Shown here piece by piece: positions 26,906 to 37,000 of a stretch of 62,715 bases of DNA. The stretch's first letter is position 1. Each line of letters starts with the position of its first letter. Both the position numbers and the translations under genes were made by a program. The notes beneath the pieces are model-generated. The model saw only the letters and a program-made list of their open reading frames with translations. It made no database searches and had not been told where the DNA came from. This stretch comes from CAZFER01 sp964517495 (lineage in GTDB: Bacteria; Hinthialibacterota; Hinthialibacteria; Hinthialibacterales; Hinthialibacteraceae), in assembly GCA_964517495.1 (NCBI GenBank), contig CAZFER010000033.1:1-62715 (forward strand), given 5' to 3'.

Positions 26906-27970
26906 TTATGAGAAGGTGATGTTCAACACTTTGGCGGCTGAATTGATGACCTTGGCAAAGCCTGCCACTTCGGAAATGGCGGTTCCTTCGATTTGCCGCT
27001 GAATCAAGCGCTCGCTTTCGGTTATCACCCCGGTTTCATACACCTCTTGCAGGGCGTAGCGTCGATCCAGGCCTATCACCGTATCGTTGGGGATGGCTTC
27101 ATCGATCAGCAACTCCGCGCCAAACACACGGAATTTTTCGCCGCGGGTTTGGAAATCAGCGGCTATGGCGGGATCCTTCAATTCGGTGATGTTGAGGACT
27201 TTGGTGGCCACCGCTTTATTACAGAGCATGGTGTTGAGTTGATAGGGCGCGAACGAAATGGCAAACTCAACTAAGTCTTCATAGTCGATAGTACCGCTGA
27301 CATCGACATTCATGGATGGTGCGGCATTATCATTTCCATCCCCGTTGATAATCACATCCACGGCGTCGGAAAATTTATCGCGTTGAATTTGCATACCGAT
27401 CGAGCGTAAAAAGAGCGAAATCACTGAGGTGCGTTTTCGCCGAATGGCTTCATACGTCGCTTGCAAATAACGCCCGTACTTTTTGATCAGCACGGTATGC
27501 TCAGCGGTTTTGATTTTGATTTTGGGTAAGGTGGCGCCTTCATTCACCAACGCCAGGCGTTTATCTGCCGCGGTGAGTACCGAATCGTCCATATAAATGC
27601 TTTTATACGTATTGTCATCAATGCGTACCCGGGTTGCCAGAATATTTCGCAGCAAGCGAAAATCATCGATCCCGGTGCGCACCGCCCGGGAGACATACTC
27701 AGGAAAGAGCACAGAACTTTCCTGTGAGGCAAAAAAGCGGTCGATGAAATCAGAATCCGGTCCGTTTACCCGGATTCCGGCCAGGGCCAATTGCCGTTCA
27801 AACGCATCCAACCCTGAATTGGGAGGGCTGGGATCCAAATTCTCCAGATAGCCGGTTAAATCCCATCCACGCTGGCTGGCTTCGGCATAGATTCCACTGT
27901 GTAAAGGTATTGTAGCTGCCCGTTGAAGTTCAACCGGCAGGGTATTGATTTTATCTTCAGAAAAATTCAT
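26906..27970 (-). CDS. HK97-fold major capsid protein
   Basis: The 354-residue protein has the features of HK97-fold phage capsid proteins. There is an N-terminal arm, then LFPEYVSRAVRTGI near residue 90. The E-loop/P-domain stretch follows (AEHTVLIKKYGRYLQATYEA, then RRKRTSVISLFLRSIGMQIQ). A recognisable A-domain region has FAPYQLNTMLCNKAVATKVL and ELLIDEAIPNDTVIGLDRRY. It follows a decoration-like gene and precedes a connector-like gene. Encapsulins share the fold but are shorter, and they do not sit among connector and tail genes. It anchors the interpretation of the whole cluster as phage-derived. Confidence 0.85.
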   Translation of the reverse strand: MNFSEDKINTLPVELQRAATIPLHSGIYAEASQRGWDLTGYLENLDPSPPNSGLDAFERQLALAGIRVNGPDSDFIDRFFASQESSVLFPEYVSRAVRTGIDDFRLLRNILATRVRIDDNTYKSIYMDDSVLTAADKRLALVNEGATLPKIKIKTAEHTVLIKKYGRYLQATYEAIRRKRTSVISLFLRSIGMQIQRDKFSDAVDVIINGDGNDNAAPSMNVDVSGTIDYEDLVEFAISFAPYQLNTMLCNKAVATKVLNITELKDPAIAADFQTRGEKFRVFGAELLIDEAIPNDTVIGLDRRYALQEVYETGVITESERLIQRQIEGTAISEVAGFAKVINSAAKVLNITFS

Positions 27971-27997
27971 CTTTGTTTCTCCTTGTTTATTTTTTGG

Positions 27998-28405
27998 TTA
28001 GATCAAAACGTCGCAGGTGCTGGTTCCATTCACTGCCAGGGTGGTGCCGCGGGCGATGTTGCCCCCGGCGGGATCACCGCTGGCTCCATCAATAGCCGGA
28101 GCCTGATAGGCCTTGCCTGCGCCATCGACCACCACGCCATTCCCCACCGAGGGGACGGATTTGGTGTTATTGATGTTGAGCCGGACCACACCACGGACTT
28201 GAACGGTCGCCAATCCGCCGGATACATATTCCAAGCGGCCCAGCAATTGCCCGCCATCCGAACCGTGGTTGATTTTGTTATTACCGGCCAGCGTGACCGC
28301 ATCACCGACATGGTCCGTGGTCAGGTCATAGTCATCGCCGGTTTTATTGATTTCGAACGTCGCATAAAGCGCGCCGATTCCATTGTTATCAACTGCTCGT
28401 GTCAT
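27998..28405 (-). CDS. Capsid decoration-like protein
   Basis: The 135-residue beta-rich protein has the pattern of phage head-decoration proteins. It shows GDAVTLAGNNKINHG, QLLGRLEYVSGGLATVQVRG and VPSVGNGVVVDGAGKAY, with a Gly-rich turn-and-strand structure. It is directly upstream of the capsid gene on the transcript, a usual place for decoration or stabilising proteins. The match is by pattern and neighbour, not a unique motif. Confidence 0.6.
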   Translation of the reverse strand: MTRAVDNNGIGALYATFEINKTGDDYDLTTDHVGDAVTLAGNNKINHGSDGGQLLGRLEYVSGGLATVQVRGVVRLNINNTKSVPSVGNGVVVDGAGKAYQAPAIDGASGDPAGGNIARGTTLAVNGTSTCDVLI

Positions 28406-28438
28406 GGTTTAATTCTCCTTTAGAGTTAATTTGCAGGT

Positions 28439-28900
28439 TTATGGATTACCTATTTGAAATTCCGAATAATCGGTTTTAATGTTGAATCGTTCTGCATCAT
28501 CCGCGCTGGGCTTGGACGATGCCTTGGTTGGATATAAATGGTGAAATTCATCCGTGATGCTTTTATGCCAGCGTTCAATTTCCCGGGGGGAAAGATCATC
28601 ATCCATCAACATGGATTCGATTGTTTGTAGCCTATTCTGGTCCCCCGAGAAATGAACGATAGCTCGCAGGCGGTTTATGGTTTCCTCCTTTTTGGTTTTG
28701 ACTTCGTTTTCCCCAATTTCAGCGAAGCGAGCCAGTTGTTGTTTTTCCGCCTCCAATCGCTGAATGGTTTTCTTGTATTCCTCCAACTGGCTTTCCCTGT
28801 TTTTGAGGTCGTTTTCCAGTTGCATGCAGCGATGAGCCAATTCTCGTGTGTTGATCACCGCCCCCACTTTTTCGTTCAGCCGGGTTTTGTTATCTTCCAT
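28439..28900 (-). CDS. Coiled-coil protein, possible scaffold
   Basis: About 153 residues are read from the ATG near 28900, which follows an AAAGGA-like ribosome site. A TTG at 28954 would add 18 residues. The middle is a long charged coiled coil (CMQLENDLKNRESQLEEYKK, then TIQRLEAEKQQLARFAEIGE), as in phage scaffolding proteins. It is the first gene of the run before decoration and capsid genes, which fits a scaffold. The function is inferred from position and structure. The upstream 28955-29144 gap is AT-rich and should carry the divergent promoters. Confidence 0.6.
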   Translation of the reverse strand: MEDNKTRLNEKVGAVINTRELAHRCMQLENDLKNRESQLEEYKKTIQRLEAEKQQLARFAEIGENEVKTKKEETINRLRAIVHFSGDQNRLQTIESMLMDDDLSPREIERWHKSITDEFHHLYPTKASSKPSADDAERFNIKTDYSEFQIGNP

Positions 28901-29144
28901 TGAATTTTTTCCTTTCCATGAATCAAAAAATGTTTCTCTACCAATGGGGAACAAACAGAAAAAAGGGTGAACAAATATGAATTTTGGAGGGTGGTGTTTG
29001 ACATAAACCTATTGGAATGAATGGGTTGTAAAAGAAAATAAAAAATATAAAAAAAGAAAAAGAAATTAAAACATTGGCTGAAGGACAAAAATATTATAAA
29101 GTTATCACAGGTTAATTTTTAATTATCAAACGGGGGGACCGACA

Positions 29145-30707
29145 ATGCCAAACCAAACCGATCAAACTCAATTCAAACCAACACGCCGGGCTTTTATAGG
29201 TTCCTGCGCTGGTCTAACCATTGCCCAGGGATATTTGCCCATAGGCGCCAATGGGGCATCACAGGAACATCCCTCATGGTATTGTGAACAGTGGGATCCT
29301 CAGCAAAAATTTCTCATGTGGGGAAAGCCCATTCGCGTTCAACCCATCCTTATGTATACCGTGGCGCAACCTGGAAAGATGAGGTCGTGGCGATCCTGGG
29401 GAGATGTGCTTGACGACGCATCCGCCGAACGGGAAGCCAAACGGATTAATGAAGATCTGCACCAAATGAGAGCCAACGCCGAATTTCCAATCGAAGCGCT
29501 GCCGACCATAAAGGTTAAAACCCCTGAACAGGCCCAACATGCTTTATCCACTGAATGCGATGTGGTCTTACTGTGCCCCGCTTCAGGCTCCGGGAGTTTA
29601 CTGCAAGCTTGCACGCCTCCTGATTGTGATACTCTGATCTTTGTCCGCCATCGGTCGGGTGCAACCTATTATTGGTATGAGGCCTTGAGCGTTAAATATT
29701 TAAAAACGGGTTATGATTCAGAATCCAGTCAGGAAACCCGTTTGGGACACGTGCATGTTGATGATGTGGTTGTGGATGATTTTGGCGAGGTGCTTTGGCG
29801 CATGCGGTCGCTTTATGGCATCAAAAATCTAAAGGCAAGTCGCATTGTTGCTTTGGGAGGGGTGTGGGGTAAATACGCCTCGGACGCCCCGGAGATCGCC
29901 AAAAAGCAATTTGGTCTCGAGATCATTGAAATCGGTTATCCTGAAATTGAAAAGCGCATCAAAAAGGCGCTGGATGATCGAGCGCTCATGTCGCGTGCGG
30001 AACAGAATGCCACAACCTACTTGAACCTGCCCGGTACTGAGTTAAAAACGGGCAAACCGTTTGTCGTTCGCGCGTTCATGCTTTATGAATTATTCAAGCA
30101 ATTAATGCATGAACACAACGCCCCTGCTTTTACCATCAAGGATTGCATGAGCACTATCATCCCCATGTCACGCACCACGGCGTGCCTGACACTTGGATTG
30201 ATGAACGATGAGGGGATTATCGCCTTTTGTGAATCCGATTTTGTGATCATTCCGGCGGGTTTGCTTTTACGTCATATCGCCAATACGCCAGTCTTTTTGC
30301 ATAATTCCACTTTCCCTCATAATGCCATTGCCACTTGCGCGCATTGCTCCGCCCCCCGGCGTATGAACGGTGACCGCTATGAGCCGGTGGAAATTCTCAC
30401 CCATGAGGAATCTGATTACGGCGCTGCTCCCAAAGTGGAAATCCCCATCGGACAGCAGGTCTCATTTATAAATCCTGAATACACTTCTGGACGCTGGGTG
30501 GGATTTCGCGGGCATGTGATTGATAATCCCTTCCTCCCCATTTGCCGCTCGCAGCAGGATGTTCGAATACAGGGACAATGGGAAAAGCTCAAAAACGAAG
30601 TGCGTGATTCACACTGGATGATGGCCTATGGTGATTGCCTGAAGGAAATTGGATACGCTGCACGAAAATTAGGCTTGAGGTGGGATAATATTACGGATAT
30701 AAGTTAG
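29145..30707 (+). CDS. Tat-targeted L-fucose/L-arabinose isomerase-fold protein
   Basis: The 520-residue protein starts with a twin-arginine signal (PTRRAFIGSCAGLTIAQG). The body matches the sugar-isomerase fold of L-fucose isomerase-like proteins: an alpha/beta N-terminal part with ECDVVLLCPASGSG and RIVALGGVWGKYASD, and a C-terminal beta-rich part with FTIKDCMSTIIP, TACLTLGLMNDEGIIAFCES and CSAPRRMNGD. A secreted isomerase-fold protein is odd, but such proteins are frequent in planctomycete-like genomes. A GGGGGGACC ribosome site precedes the ATG. It is divergent from the phage-like cluster. The fold is fairly sure, the substrate is not. Confidence 0.65.
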   Translation: MPNQTDQTQFKPTRRAFIGSCAGLTIAQGYLPIGANGASQEHPSWYCEQWDPQQKFLMWGKPIRVQPILMYTVAQPGKMRSWRSWGDVLDDASAEREAKRINEDLHQMRANAEFPIEALPTIKVKTPEQAQHALSTECDVVLLCPASGSGSLLQACTPPDCDTLIFVRHRSGATYYWYEALSVKYLKTGYDSESSQETRLGHVHVDDVVVDDFGEVLWRMRSLYGIKNLKASRIVALGGVWGKYASDAPEIAKKQFGLEIIEIGYPEIEKRIKKALDDRALMSRAEQNATTYLNLPGTELKTGKPFVVRAFMLYELFKQLMHEHNAPAFTIKDCMSTIIPMSRTTACLTLGLMNDEGIIAFCESDFVIIPAGLLLRHIANTPVFLHNSTFPHNAIATCAHCSAPRRMNGDRYEPVEILTHEESDYGAAPKVEIPIGQQVSFINPEYTSGRWVGFRGHVIDNPFLPICRSQQDVRIQGQWEKLKNEVRDSHWMMAYGDCLKEIGYAARKLGLRWDNITDIS

Positions 30708-30771
30708 AAGTATAAAGGTGGATTGTTTATAAAAAACCGAGTTTATAGCAATCTCAACTAATCAAAAATGG

Positions 30772-30918
30772 TTATTCCCATTCATTTCGGAGTTGCTTCT
30801 GCCTATCCAAAGCATCCCCTTGCCAGGATAATTTTCCCATTAGATCGGAGAAATCATAAGGAGATTCCTTATTTATTCCCTTGGATTGGATAAAAAAACG
30901 GATTTTTTCTGTGCTCAT
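30772..30918 (-). CDS. Small unassigned ORF of 48 codons
   Basis: On the minus strand an ATG at 30916-30918 opens a 48-codon frame that reads MSTEKIRFFIQSKGINKESP, later YDFSDLMGKLSWQGDALDRQ, and stops at 30772-30774. It is hydrophilic, with protein-like composition, and lies in the 318-base gap between two rightward genes. The ribosome site is weak (GGTG). It could be a small protein or a fragment of an older gene. Nothing else was recognised in 30708-31025. Confidence 0.3.
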   Translation of the reverse strand: MSTEKIRFFIQSKGINKESPYDFSDLMGKLSWQGDALDRQKQLRNEWE

Positions 30919-31040
30919 TTCACCAACCAGCCACCTTATCAGGGGAGTTTAACTGCTCTATAATCGGGGGGAGAGACAGGACTTGAAACGATCTGAAAAT
31001 CATGAGTCCGTTACAAACTTTTTGAGTGGGAGAATCAAGC

Positions 31041-32387
31041 ATGGCAGACAAAAAAAACGTAACGCGCAGAGAATTCATAAATCGCTCCGGCAAAGTGGTT
31101 GCTGGTGTGGGAGCCGCCGCCCTGGCGGGACCGGCCATTAATGTACAAGGCGCCAATGATAAGGTATTACTGGGCTTGATCGGCCCTGGCCGCCGTGGCC
31201 GTGCGGTGTCCATGTTGGCGTTGCAAATGTCTTCTGAACAAAAGAAACCCATCGAATTTATTGCGGTCGCCGATATTTTTGAAGGTTGGCGGGAACGTGC
31301 CGTTATGGAAATCGAACGCAATTGCATGCGTTATGATATCGAGCAGGAACATGATGTCCAAACCTATGATAGTCATCATAAACTGTTGGAAAACAAAGAT
31401 GTCGACGCTGTTCTGTTAGCCACCCCTGAACACCTTCACGCTGAACATATGCTGGACGTGATAGCCGCTGGCAAGGATATGTATGTTGAAAAACCGATGG
31501 TGCACACCATTGAAGAAGGCTTGAAAGTGGTCAAAGCGGCCAAAACCAGCGATTGTGTGATACAGGTGGGTACTCAACGCCGCAGCGTTCCTCTTTATAA
31601 CATTGCAAAAGACATGGTGAAAAACGGTGAAATCGGCGATGTCAATTACTGCGAAGGCTGGTGGTTCCGTAACTGGGGTGAAGATGCCTCTGAACCCGCC
31701 TGGCAATATTCAATCCCTTCAGAAGCCAGCGAAGAAACCATTGATTGGCCCAAATTCCTTGGTGAAACACCCTATCGTCCTTTTGATTCAGCCCGCTACT
31801 TCCAATGGCGTCGCTTCTGGGAATACTCGAATGGTATCGGCAGCGACCTGATGGTGCATCAGATGGATGCCATCAATATGGTAATGGGAACCGGTATGCC
31901 GAAGAGTGTGGTTTCATCCGGTGATATTTATCAGTGGGAAGACGGCCGCTCCTCCTGCGATACCTGGAGCAGCATTTTTGAATATAATGAAAAATTCCAG
32001 GCGAATTACCGCAGTAATTTTAGCAGCTCGCTGCAAAGTTTCGGGATTCGTATTTGTGGCCGGGACGGCACCATCGAAATAATGGAATCCGGCACATTGA
32101 AGGTGATTCCTGAACCGGAAAATATCCGGCGCAATAAAGAACTGGAAGCCAAAACCATCTATTATCCTGAAGACAATACCGATGGTAATTTGATGGTGGC
32201 CCACTTTGCTTCAGTGAAGGACCATTTCGCCAACTTTATTGACTGTATCCATTCGCGCGAAACCCCCAATTGTGATGTGGTCACTGGTTTTGAAGGTGCT
32301 GCGCTATCCGCTATGGCGGTGGAAGCCTACCATAAAGGCCGCCGATTGAATTGGGATCCCGACCGCAAGGTTGTTGTTCCTGGCTAA
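31041..32387 (+). CDS. Tat-targeted Gfo/Idh/MocA family oxidoreductase
   Basis: The product (448 residues) begins with a Tat signal (VTRREFINRSGKVVAGVGAA). The NAD(P)-binding Rossmann fold follows (VLLGLIGPGRRGRAVSML), with the family motifs PEHLHAEHMLDVIAAGK and EKPMVHTIEEG, and a C-terminal alpha/beta domain (SDLMVHQMDAINMVMGTG). Such exported Gfo/Idh/MocA enzymes probably work on sugar or inositol derivatives in the periplasm, with cofactor bound before export. The ATG at 31041 follows GGGAG at eight bases, while the upstream in-frame GTG at 31026 does not. A strong terminator follows the stop. Confidence 0.9.
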   Translation: MADKKNVTRREFINRSGKVVAGVGAAALAGPAINVQGANDKVLLGLIGPGRRGRAVSMLALQMSSEQKKPIEFIAVADIFEGWRERAVMEIERNCMRYDIEQEHDVQTYDSHHKLLENKDVDAVLLATPEHLHAEHMLDVIAAGKDMYVEKPMVHTIEEGLKVVKAAKTSDCVIQVGTQRRSVPLYNIAKDMVKNGEIGDVNYCEGWWFRNWGEDASEPAWQYSIPSEASEETIDWPKFLGETPYRPFDSARYFQWRRFWEYSNGIGSDLMVHQMDAINMVMGTGMPKSVVSSGDIYQWEDGRSSCDTWSSIFEYNEKFQANYRSNFSSSLQSFGIRICGRDGTIEIMESGTLKVIPEPENIRRNKELEAKTIYYPEDNTDGNLMVAHFASVKDHFANFIDCIHSRETPNCDVVTGFEGAALSAMAVEAYHKGRRLNWDPDRKVVVPG

Positions 32388-32429
32388 GCTGACATATACG
32401 ATAGAATTGAATATTTGAACGTGAAAGAT

Positions 32430-32460
32430 TACGAGGGGCGGATTTTCCGCCCCTCGTTGC
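32430..32460 (+). terminator. Terminator of the Gfo/Idh/MocA gene
   Basis: ACGAGGGGCGGA pairs with TCCGCCCCTCGT around a short loop (32431-32457), followed by TGCATTTATT. It lies about 45 bases after the stop codon and points rightwards. Confidence 0.8.
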
Positions 32461-32540
32461 ATTTATTGATCTACATTTCAATTGATATTGGGTTATCATA
32501 TTCTCACATTTTTATACTAATTTATTATCGAGGTTAATCC

Positions 32541-33647
32541 ATGATCAAACTGGCAAAACGCACGACACGAATTGATTCCTCTGGTATTCGCAAAGTTTTT
32601 TCACTGGCGGCCAATATGAAAAACCCATGCAATCTTTCTATTGGACAGCCCCATTTTGATGTGCCTGATGAAGTCAAGGAGGTTGCCATTGAAGCCATCC
32701 GGGGAGGGAAGAATAGTTATACCCTTACCGCTGGCATGCCGGCGTTTCGTGAAAAAGTCAAGCAGGGGTATTTAGATCGTGGACTTGATATAGGCGACGT
32801 GATGATCACCTCTGGTGTATCTGGTGGGATTTTGTTAACCTTGATGGCGGTTTTGGATGAAGGGGATGAATTGATTATTCCCGATCCTTATTTTGTGATG
32901 TACAAACACCTCACCAATTTTATAGGTGCCAAGCCGGTTTTTATGGATACATACCCCGATTTTACCATCGATCCTGATAAACTCGATAAATTGATTACCC
33001 CCCGTACCAAGGCAGTGCTCGTCAATAGCCCCTCCAATCCCACAGGTGTTCTTTATAGCGAAGAGGTGATGAAGGGGATTGCCAGGACCGCAGAGAAGCA
33101 TGGAGTGTTGTTAATATCAGACGAGATTTACGAAAGTTTTGTTTATGATGACAAACCGCTATCACCAGCGGACTATTATCCCTACACCATGATTTTATCG
33201 GGGTTTTCGAAGTCATCAGCGATGACCGGCTGGCGATTGGGATATGCCTATGGCCCGAAGGAAATCATCGCTGCGATGATCAATATCCAGATGTATTCGT
33301 TTGTGTGTGCGCCCAGTTTCGCACAATATGCGGGGATGTCTGCCCTGGATTTTGATATGAAGCAGCATCGGAATGATTATCGTGCCAAACGAGATAAAAT
33401 CTATGAAGGTTTGAAATCGCACTATAACGTGGTCAAGCCCGGCGGTGCGTTTTATATTTTCCCCGAAGCCCCCAACCATGATGGCGATGAGTTTGTCATG
33501 AAAGCGATTGAGAATGATCTGCTTATCGTGCCCGGAAGTGTGTTTTCCGAGCGTAAAACTCACTTTCGCATTTCCTACGCTGCTTCAGATGAAACGATTG
33601 AGCGAGGGATAAAGATCCTCCATCAGTTAGCGGAATCCTATCGTTAA
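32541..33647 (+). CDS. Class I/II pyridoxal-phosphate aminotransferase
   Basis: The 368-residue enzyme is a fold-type I aminotransferase of the aspartate/alanine type. It shows LSIGQPHFDVPDEV near the start, YTLTAGMPAFREKV, SPSNPTGVLY, the SDEIYESF motif and the PLP-lysine motif SGFSKSSAMTGWRLGY near residue 225, where the lysine binds the cofactor. A C-terminal Arg-rich strand (HFRISYAASDETIERG) binds substrate carboxylate. Substrate is probably an amino acid, but a specific one cannot be read. It stands alone between two transcription units. Confidence 0.93.
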   Translation: MIKLAKRTTRIDSSGIRKVFSLAANMKNPCNLSIGQPHFDVPDEVKEVAIEAIRGGKNSYTLTAGMPAFREKVKQGYLDRGLDIGDVMITSGVSGGILLTLMAVLDEGDELIIPDPYFVMYKHLTNFIGAKPVFMDTYPDFTIDPDKLDKLITPRTKAVLVNSPSNPTGVLYSEEVMKGIARTAEKHGVLLISDEIYESFVYDDKPLSPADYYPYTMILSGFSKSSAMTGWRLGYAYGPKEIIAAMINIQMYSFVCAPSFAQYAGMSALDFDMKQHRNDYRAKRDKIYEGLKSHYNVVKPGGAFYIFPEAPNHDGDEFVMKAIENDLLIVPGSVFSERKTHFRISYAASDETIERGIKILHQLAESYR

Positions 33648-33756
33648 AAAAATGCGCTAAATCGAATATTTTCTTGACTTGCCCTCTGATCCATGTGAAA
33701 CTCAAAATGAACATTTGAGAAGTGGTACACATTAATTCATCACAAAAGAGGGCATC

Positions 33757-34035
33757 ATGCATAAAACAATCCTACGGACGAGCTTGTTTTTCTTCGCCTT
33801 ATTCCTTTTGTCGCTGGTTATTTTTTCAAGTGTAAAACCATCACCAACAGAAGCCCAATCCTCGCCAGAGCAATCCACCCCAACCATTACGTATCAGTAC
33901 GATCAGGCTGATCGCCTGATTGGGGTGATTTATCCGAACGGCCTGCAAATCAAGTATGAGTATGATAAGGCTGGCAATTTGCTTCGCCGGACCTTGGAAG
34001 AAGGCACTGATATTAAAGACTGGCAGAAATTCTAA
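33757..34035 (+). CDS. Short secreted protein with one RHS/YD unit
   Basis: The 92-residue protein has a hydrophobic N-terminal segment (TSLFFFALFLLSLVIFSS) that is a signal peptide or anchor. It then has one RHS/YD unit: ITYQYDQADRLIGVIYPNGL, continuing YEYDKAGNLLRRTL. It ends soon after. It lies 38 bases before the giant RHS gene on the same strand. It may be an independent small partner, or the relic of a further RHS gene. Confidence 0.7.
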   Translation: MHKTILRTSLFFFALFLLSLVIFSSVKPSPTEAQSSPEQSTPTITYQYDQADRLIGVIYPNGLQIKYEYDKAGNLLRRTLEEGTDIKDWQKF

Positions 34036-34073
34036 CCTTCTATTTCCATAAATGAAAAAGTGAGGTCAACATC

Positions 34074-37000
34074 ATGAACAAAGCCCATTTGATGCAATGG
34101 ATTATCCTATTGGTGTGTCTATTTTCATTTTCTATTGGTTCTACTGAACCAGCCTATCAGGACATTCTCTTCATCAACAAGGCGATCCCTCAAGAGTTGC
34201 TGGACAAGATTAATGAGGATCAAAAGAATTGTTTTATACATCCCTTCCTGGATATTCCTGTATTGGATGACATAACCGTTAAAAGTCCCACGATCAATTT
34301 AAAAGATGCGTTGACCAGCGATCCCACCACGGGTGAACCGAGTAATCATACAGAATTCACCGTAATTTATGCGGCACAAACGAGCGGTCATTATGCTTTA
34401 AGTGCAATGCATGAGCAGGGGAGGTTAATCTCCAATCGATATGGCAGCCATATGTTTGTTGAAGGCCAAATGAGTTGGTACCAATACCGGCCATCTTCCT
34501 CGGTTCAATCATTCCCCATCCGATTGGAAGCATTGCCGACTTATCTCTGTCAGGGCTGTTATAAACCTCCATTGAGTATCAAGTATAAAGTGGTCAATAA
34601 TCTGTATTATTTTGAAGATGAGATCGCACTTGAAGATATACCCAGACCGGGATCAAATTTATTTTCAAAAGAGTTAGTTTTTCTGTGTCCCCGTACCCCT
34701 GAATTATGGGATCCATTTTATAATCCAGCCAAGCATCATCATGATTTAAGAGGAGATTTTTTTCGCTTCAAATTTTCTGCAAAGCAAGGTGATAAAGTTT
34801 TATTTAAAACCATCCCAAGCGATATTCCCCAAGCTCCCAAGGATGAATGGGGGTTGTTGCTATTGGACTTCAGGCGAATTAATTATGTGGATGGAAAAGA
34901 GGAAATGATTGAGTCGCTTGATTCCGTGGGTGATGATTATGTGGAAACGATTGGTCAAATGAGACTCGGAGGTTTTACGGCGGACCGTGATGGTGATTAT
35001 TATGTCATCGTTCATGCACCATCGTTTGATGATTATACCATAGACTCCCGCCTGGCGTCTGAGAAAAATGGATTTTGCCCTTCCCCCGCGGGGGGGACCA
35101 AAGGTGTTATATTTTATTCCCCGCCACTCCATGTGCAAGAGTCATCTGAAGATACTTTCAAAGGTGTTGAGTATGTGCAAATTGGCTCAGAAGACATGGA
35201 CTTGCCAATCGTGGAATTTAAGGTGCCCTGGTTAAATACAAGTACAGTGATTGGAAACCGTACTCTAAAAGAGGTCACCGTGAATATTGCGGATAGTGAA
35301 TTAAAGCATATCAAGAAAGTTACCTTAAAATATTATGATTTTGAACATAATGGATATTTTACAATTAAAGAGCATATTGTCTCAGCCACGAATAGCAATT
35401 ATGGTGGACGAGTCACCTTAAAAGGATTTGAACGAAATATCAGTGATGTTGTAATAGATAGTGAGGCACGTTCTCCTTTTTTTAGGGTATATTTAACCAT
35501 TGATAAGTTTTTACCTGAGGAAATGGTCTTCACCGCCTATATTGAACCTGACTCGATGGTGTTTACTGAAGAGGTTTATTGGAATGATAAATCAATTGAG
35601 GCTGGCCAAGTGCTTGTCAAAGAAGAAAAACCGATTCGGGGTTGGTTTAAGGTGAAAGGTCACCCACATAAACTACAAGTTTCCTATGGTTCAAGAAACC
35701 CTGGTGGGGACTCATCTGATCCGGTATTCATAGAAGGCAAGATGGAGGTGGATGCCCTGCATGCAAAACTGACCTGGCCAGTGGAGGCAACCAAGCCTGT
35801 CATACTCAAGTCATTGTTCGTAGAGGTTGAACGAGCATACGAAGATTTTTACAAACACCTGGGATCACTCACATTGTGGCATGATCAAAACTGCCTGGGC
35901 AATAACATGAGTAGGATTGCATGGACCAATTTACCCAATTATTCTACTCAGAAATATTATTTTGGGCATATGGATAAACCCATCAAGTTGAATCCTGGAG
36001 AAAGCCACTGTTTCGTAATACGACTGGAAATTAAAGAAGGGATTTTTACACCCATCACCTTTCGATTCAAACTTGAACCGAAGGATATCATTGGTAATGA
36101 ACCTGATGAAGAATATCTTCCAGTGTTTGCGGAAGGGGAGACTGTCGAATCGTGGTTTTCTTTAAACTCTGCCGTGGCTACTCCAACTCCCAATATTCCA
36201 TCTGAACCAACACCGGTACCGACCAGGCCTTCTAAACCGGTCGATGAAATCAGCGAACGGGTTAACCTTGGCCGAAACCGTGATTATCGCACCTCAGAAA
36301 CGTTGGGTGATCCCATCTCGGCGGGAAGTGGTGCGTATACCTACACTCTGCCTCTATTTTCATTGGGCGGTCCCATGGATTTTGAAACCGAGCTGATCTA
36401 CCGCTCCGATTTTGATCAGATTAATGGCCATGCTGGTTTGCCCACGCCATTTTGGTGGACCCCGTTTACCACGGCAAAAGTGGCGGCCTCCTTTAGGGGA
36501 GATCAATTCGCCAGTTTCCAACTTTCCAATGGGAATCATGTTTCATTCATTAAAGAGGAGGGAGAATGGCGTCCAGCACGCAGCGCGGAAGACATTGAAT
36601 CGTTTGCGTATAATGACAATGGTTCGCCCATACCCTATCAGATGCATCAAACTGACGCTTACCTTTATTTAATGGATCCCATTGAGGAACGTGTTTATAT
36701 ATTTGAACGGGTGGGTGGTAACTTTTTAAATACACGCATCAAATACATTCTGGATCGAAACGGTAATCGGATAAACATCGTTTATAGTTCTATTCAGGAT
36801 GTTAAACCAAGTGGAATCAATGATGGATTGGGCCGGGAATTGGCTTTGCTTTATACAGACATTCAGGGATTTAAGTTTCTGAGTGAAATAATAGATTTAA
36901 CGAGTTTTCAATTACGTTCTTACGTATTGAATTACACCTTTAGTGATGATGGAAGCTCACCTGTCAGTCTCAGTTCGGTGAGGGATCGGGATAATAAGGA

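Noticed and set aside
26906..27970. Capsid protein as an encapsulin
   Set aside because: The length, preceding decoration-like gene and following connector and tail-like genes fit a phage capsid better; no cargo enzyme gene is adjacent.
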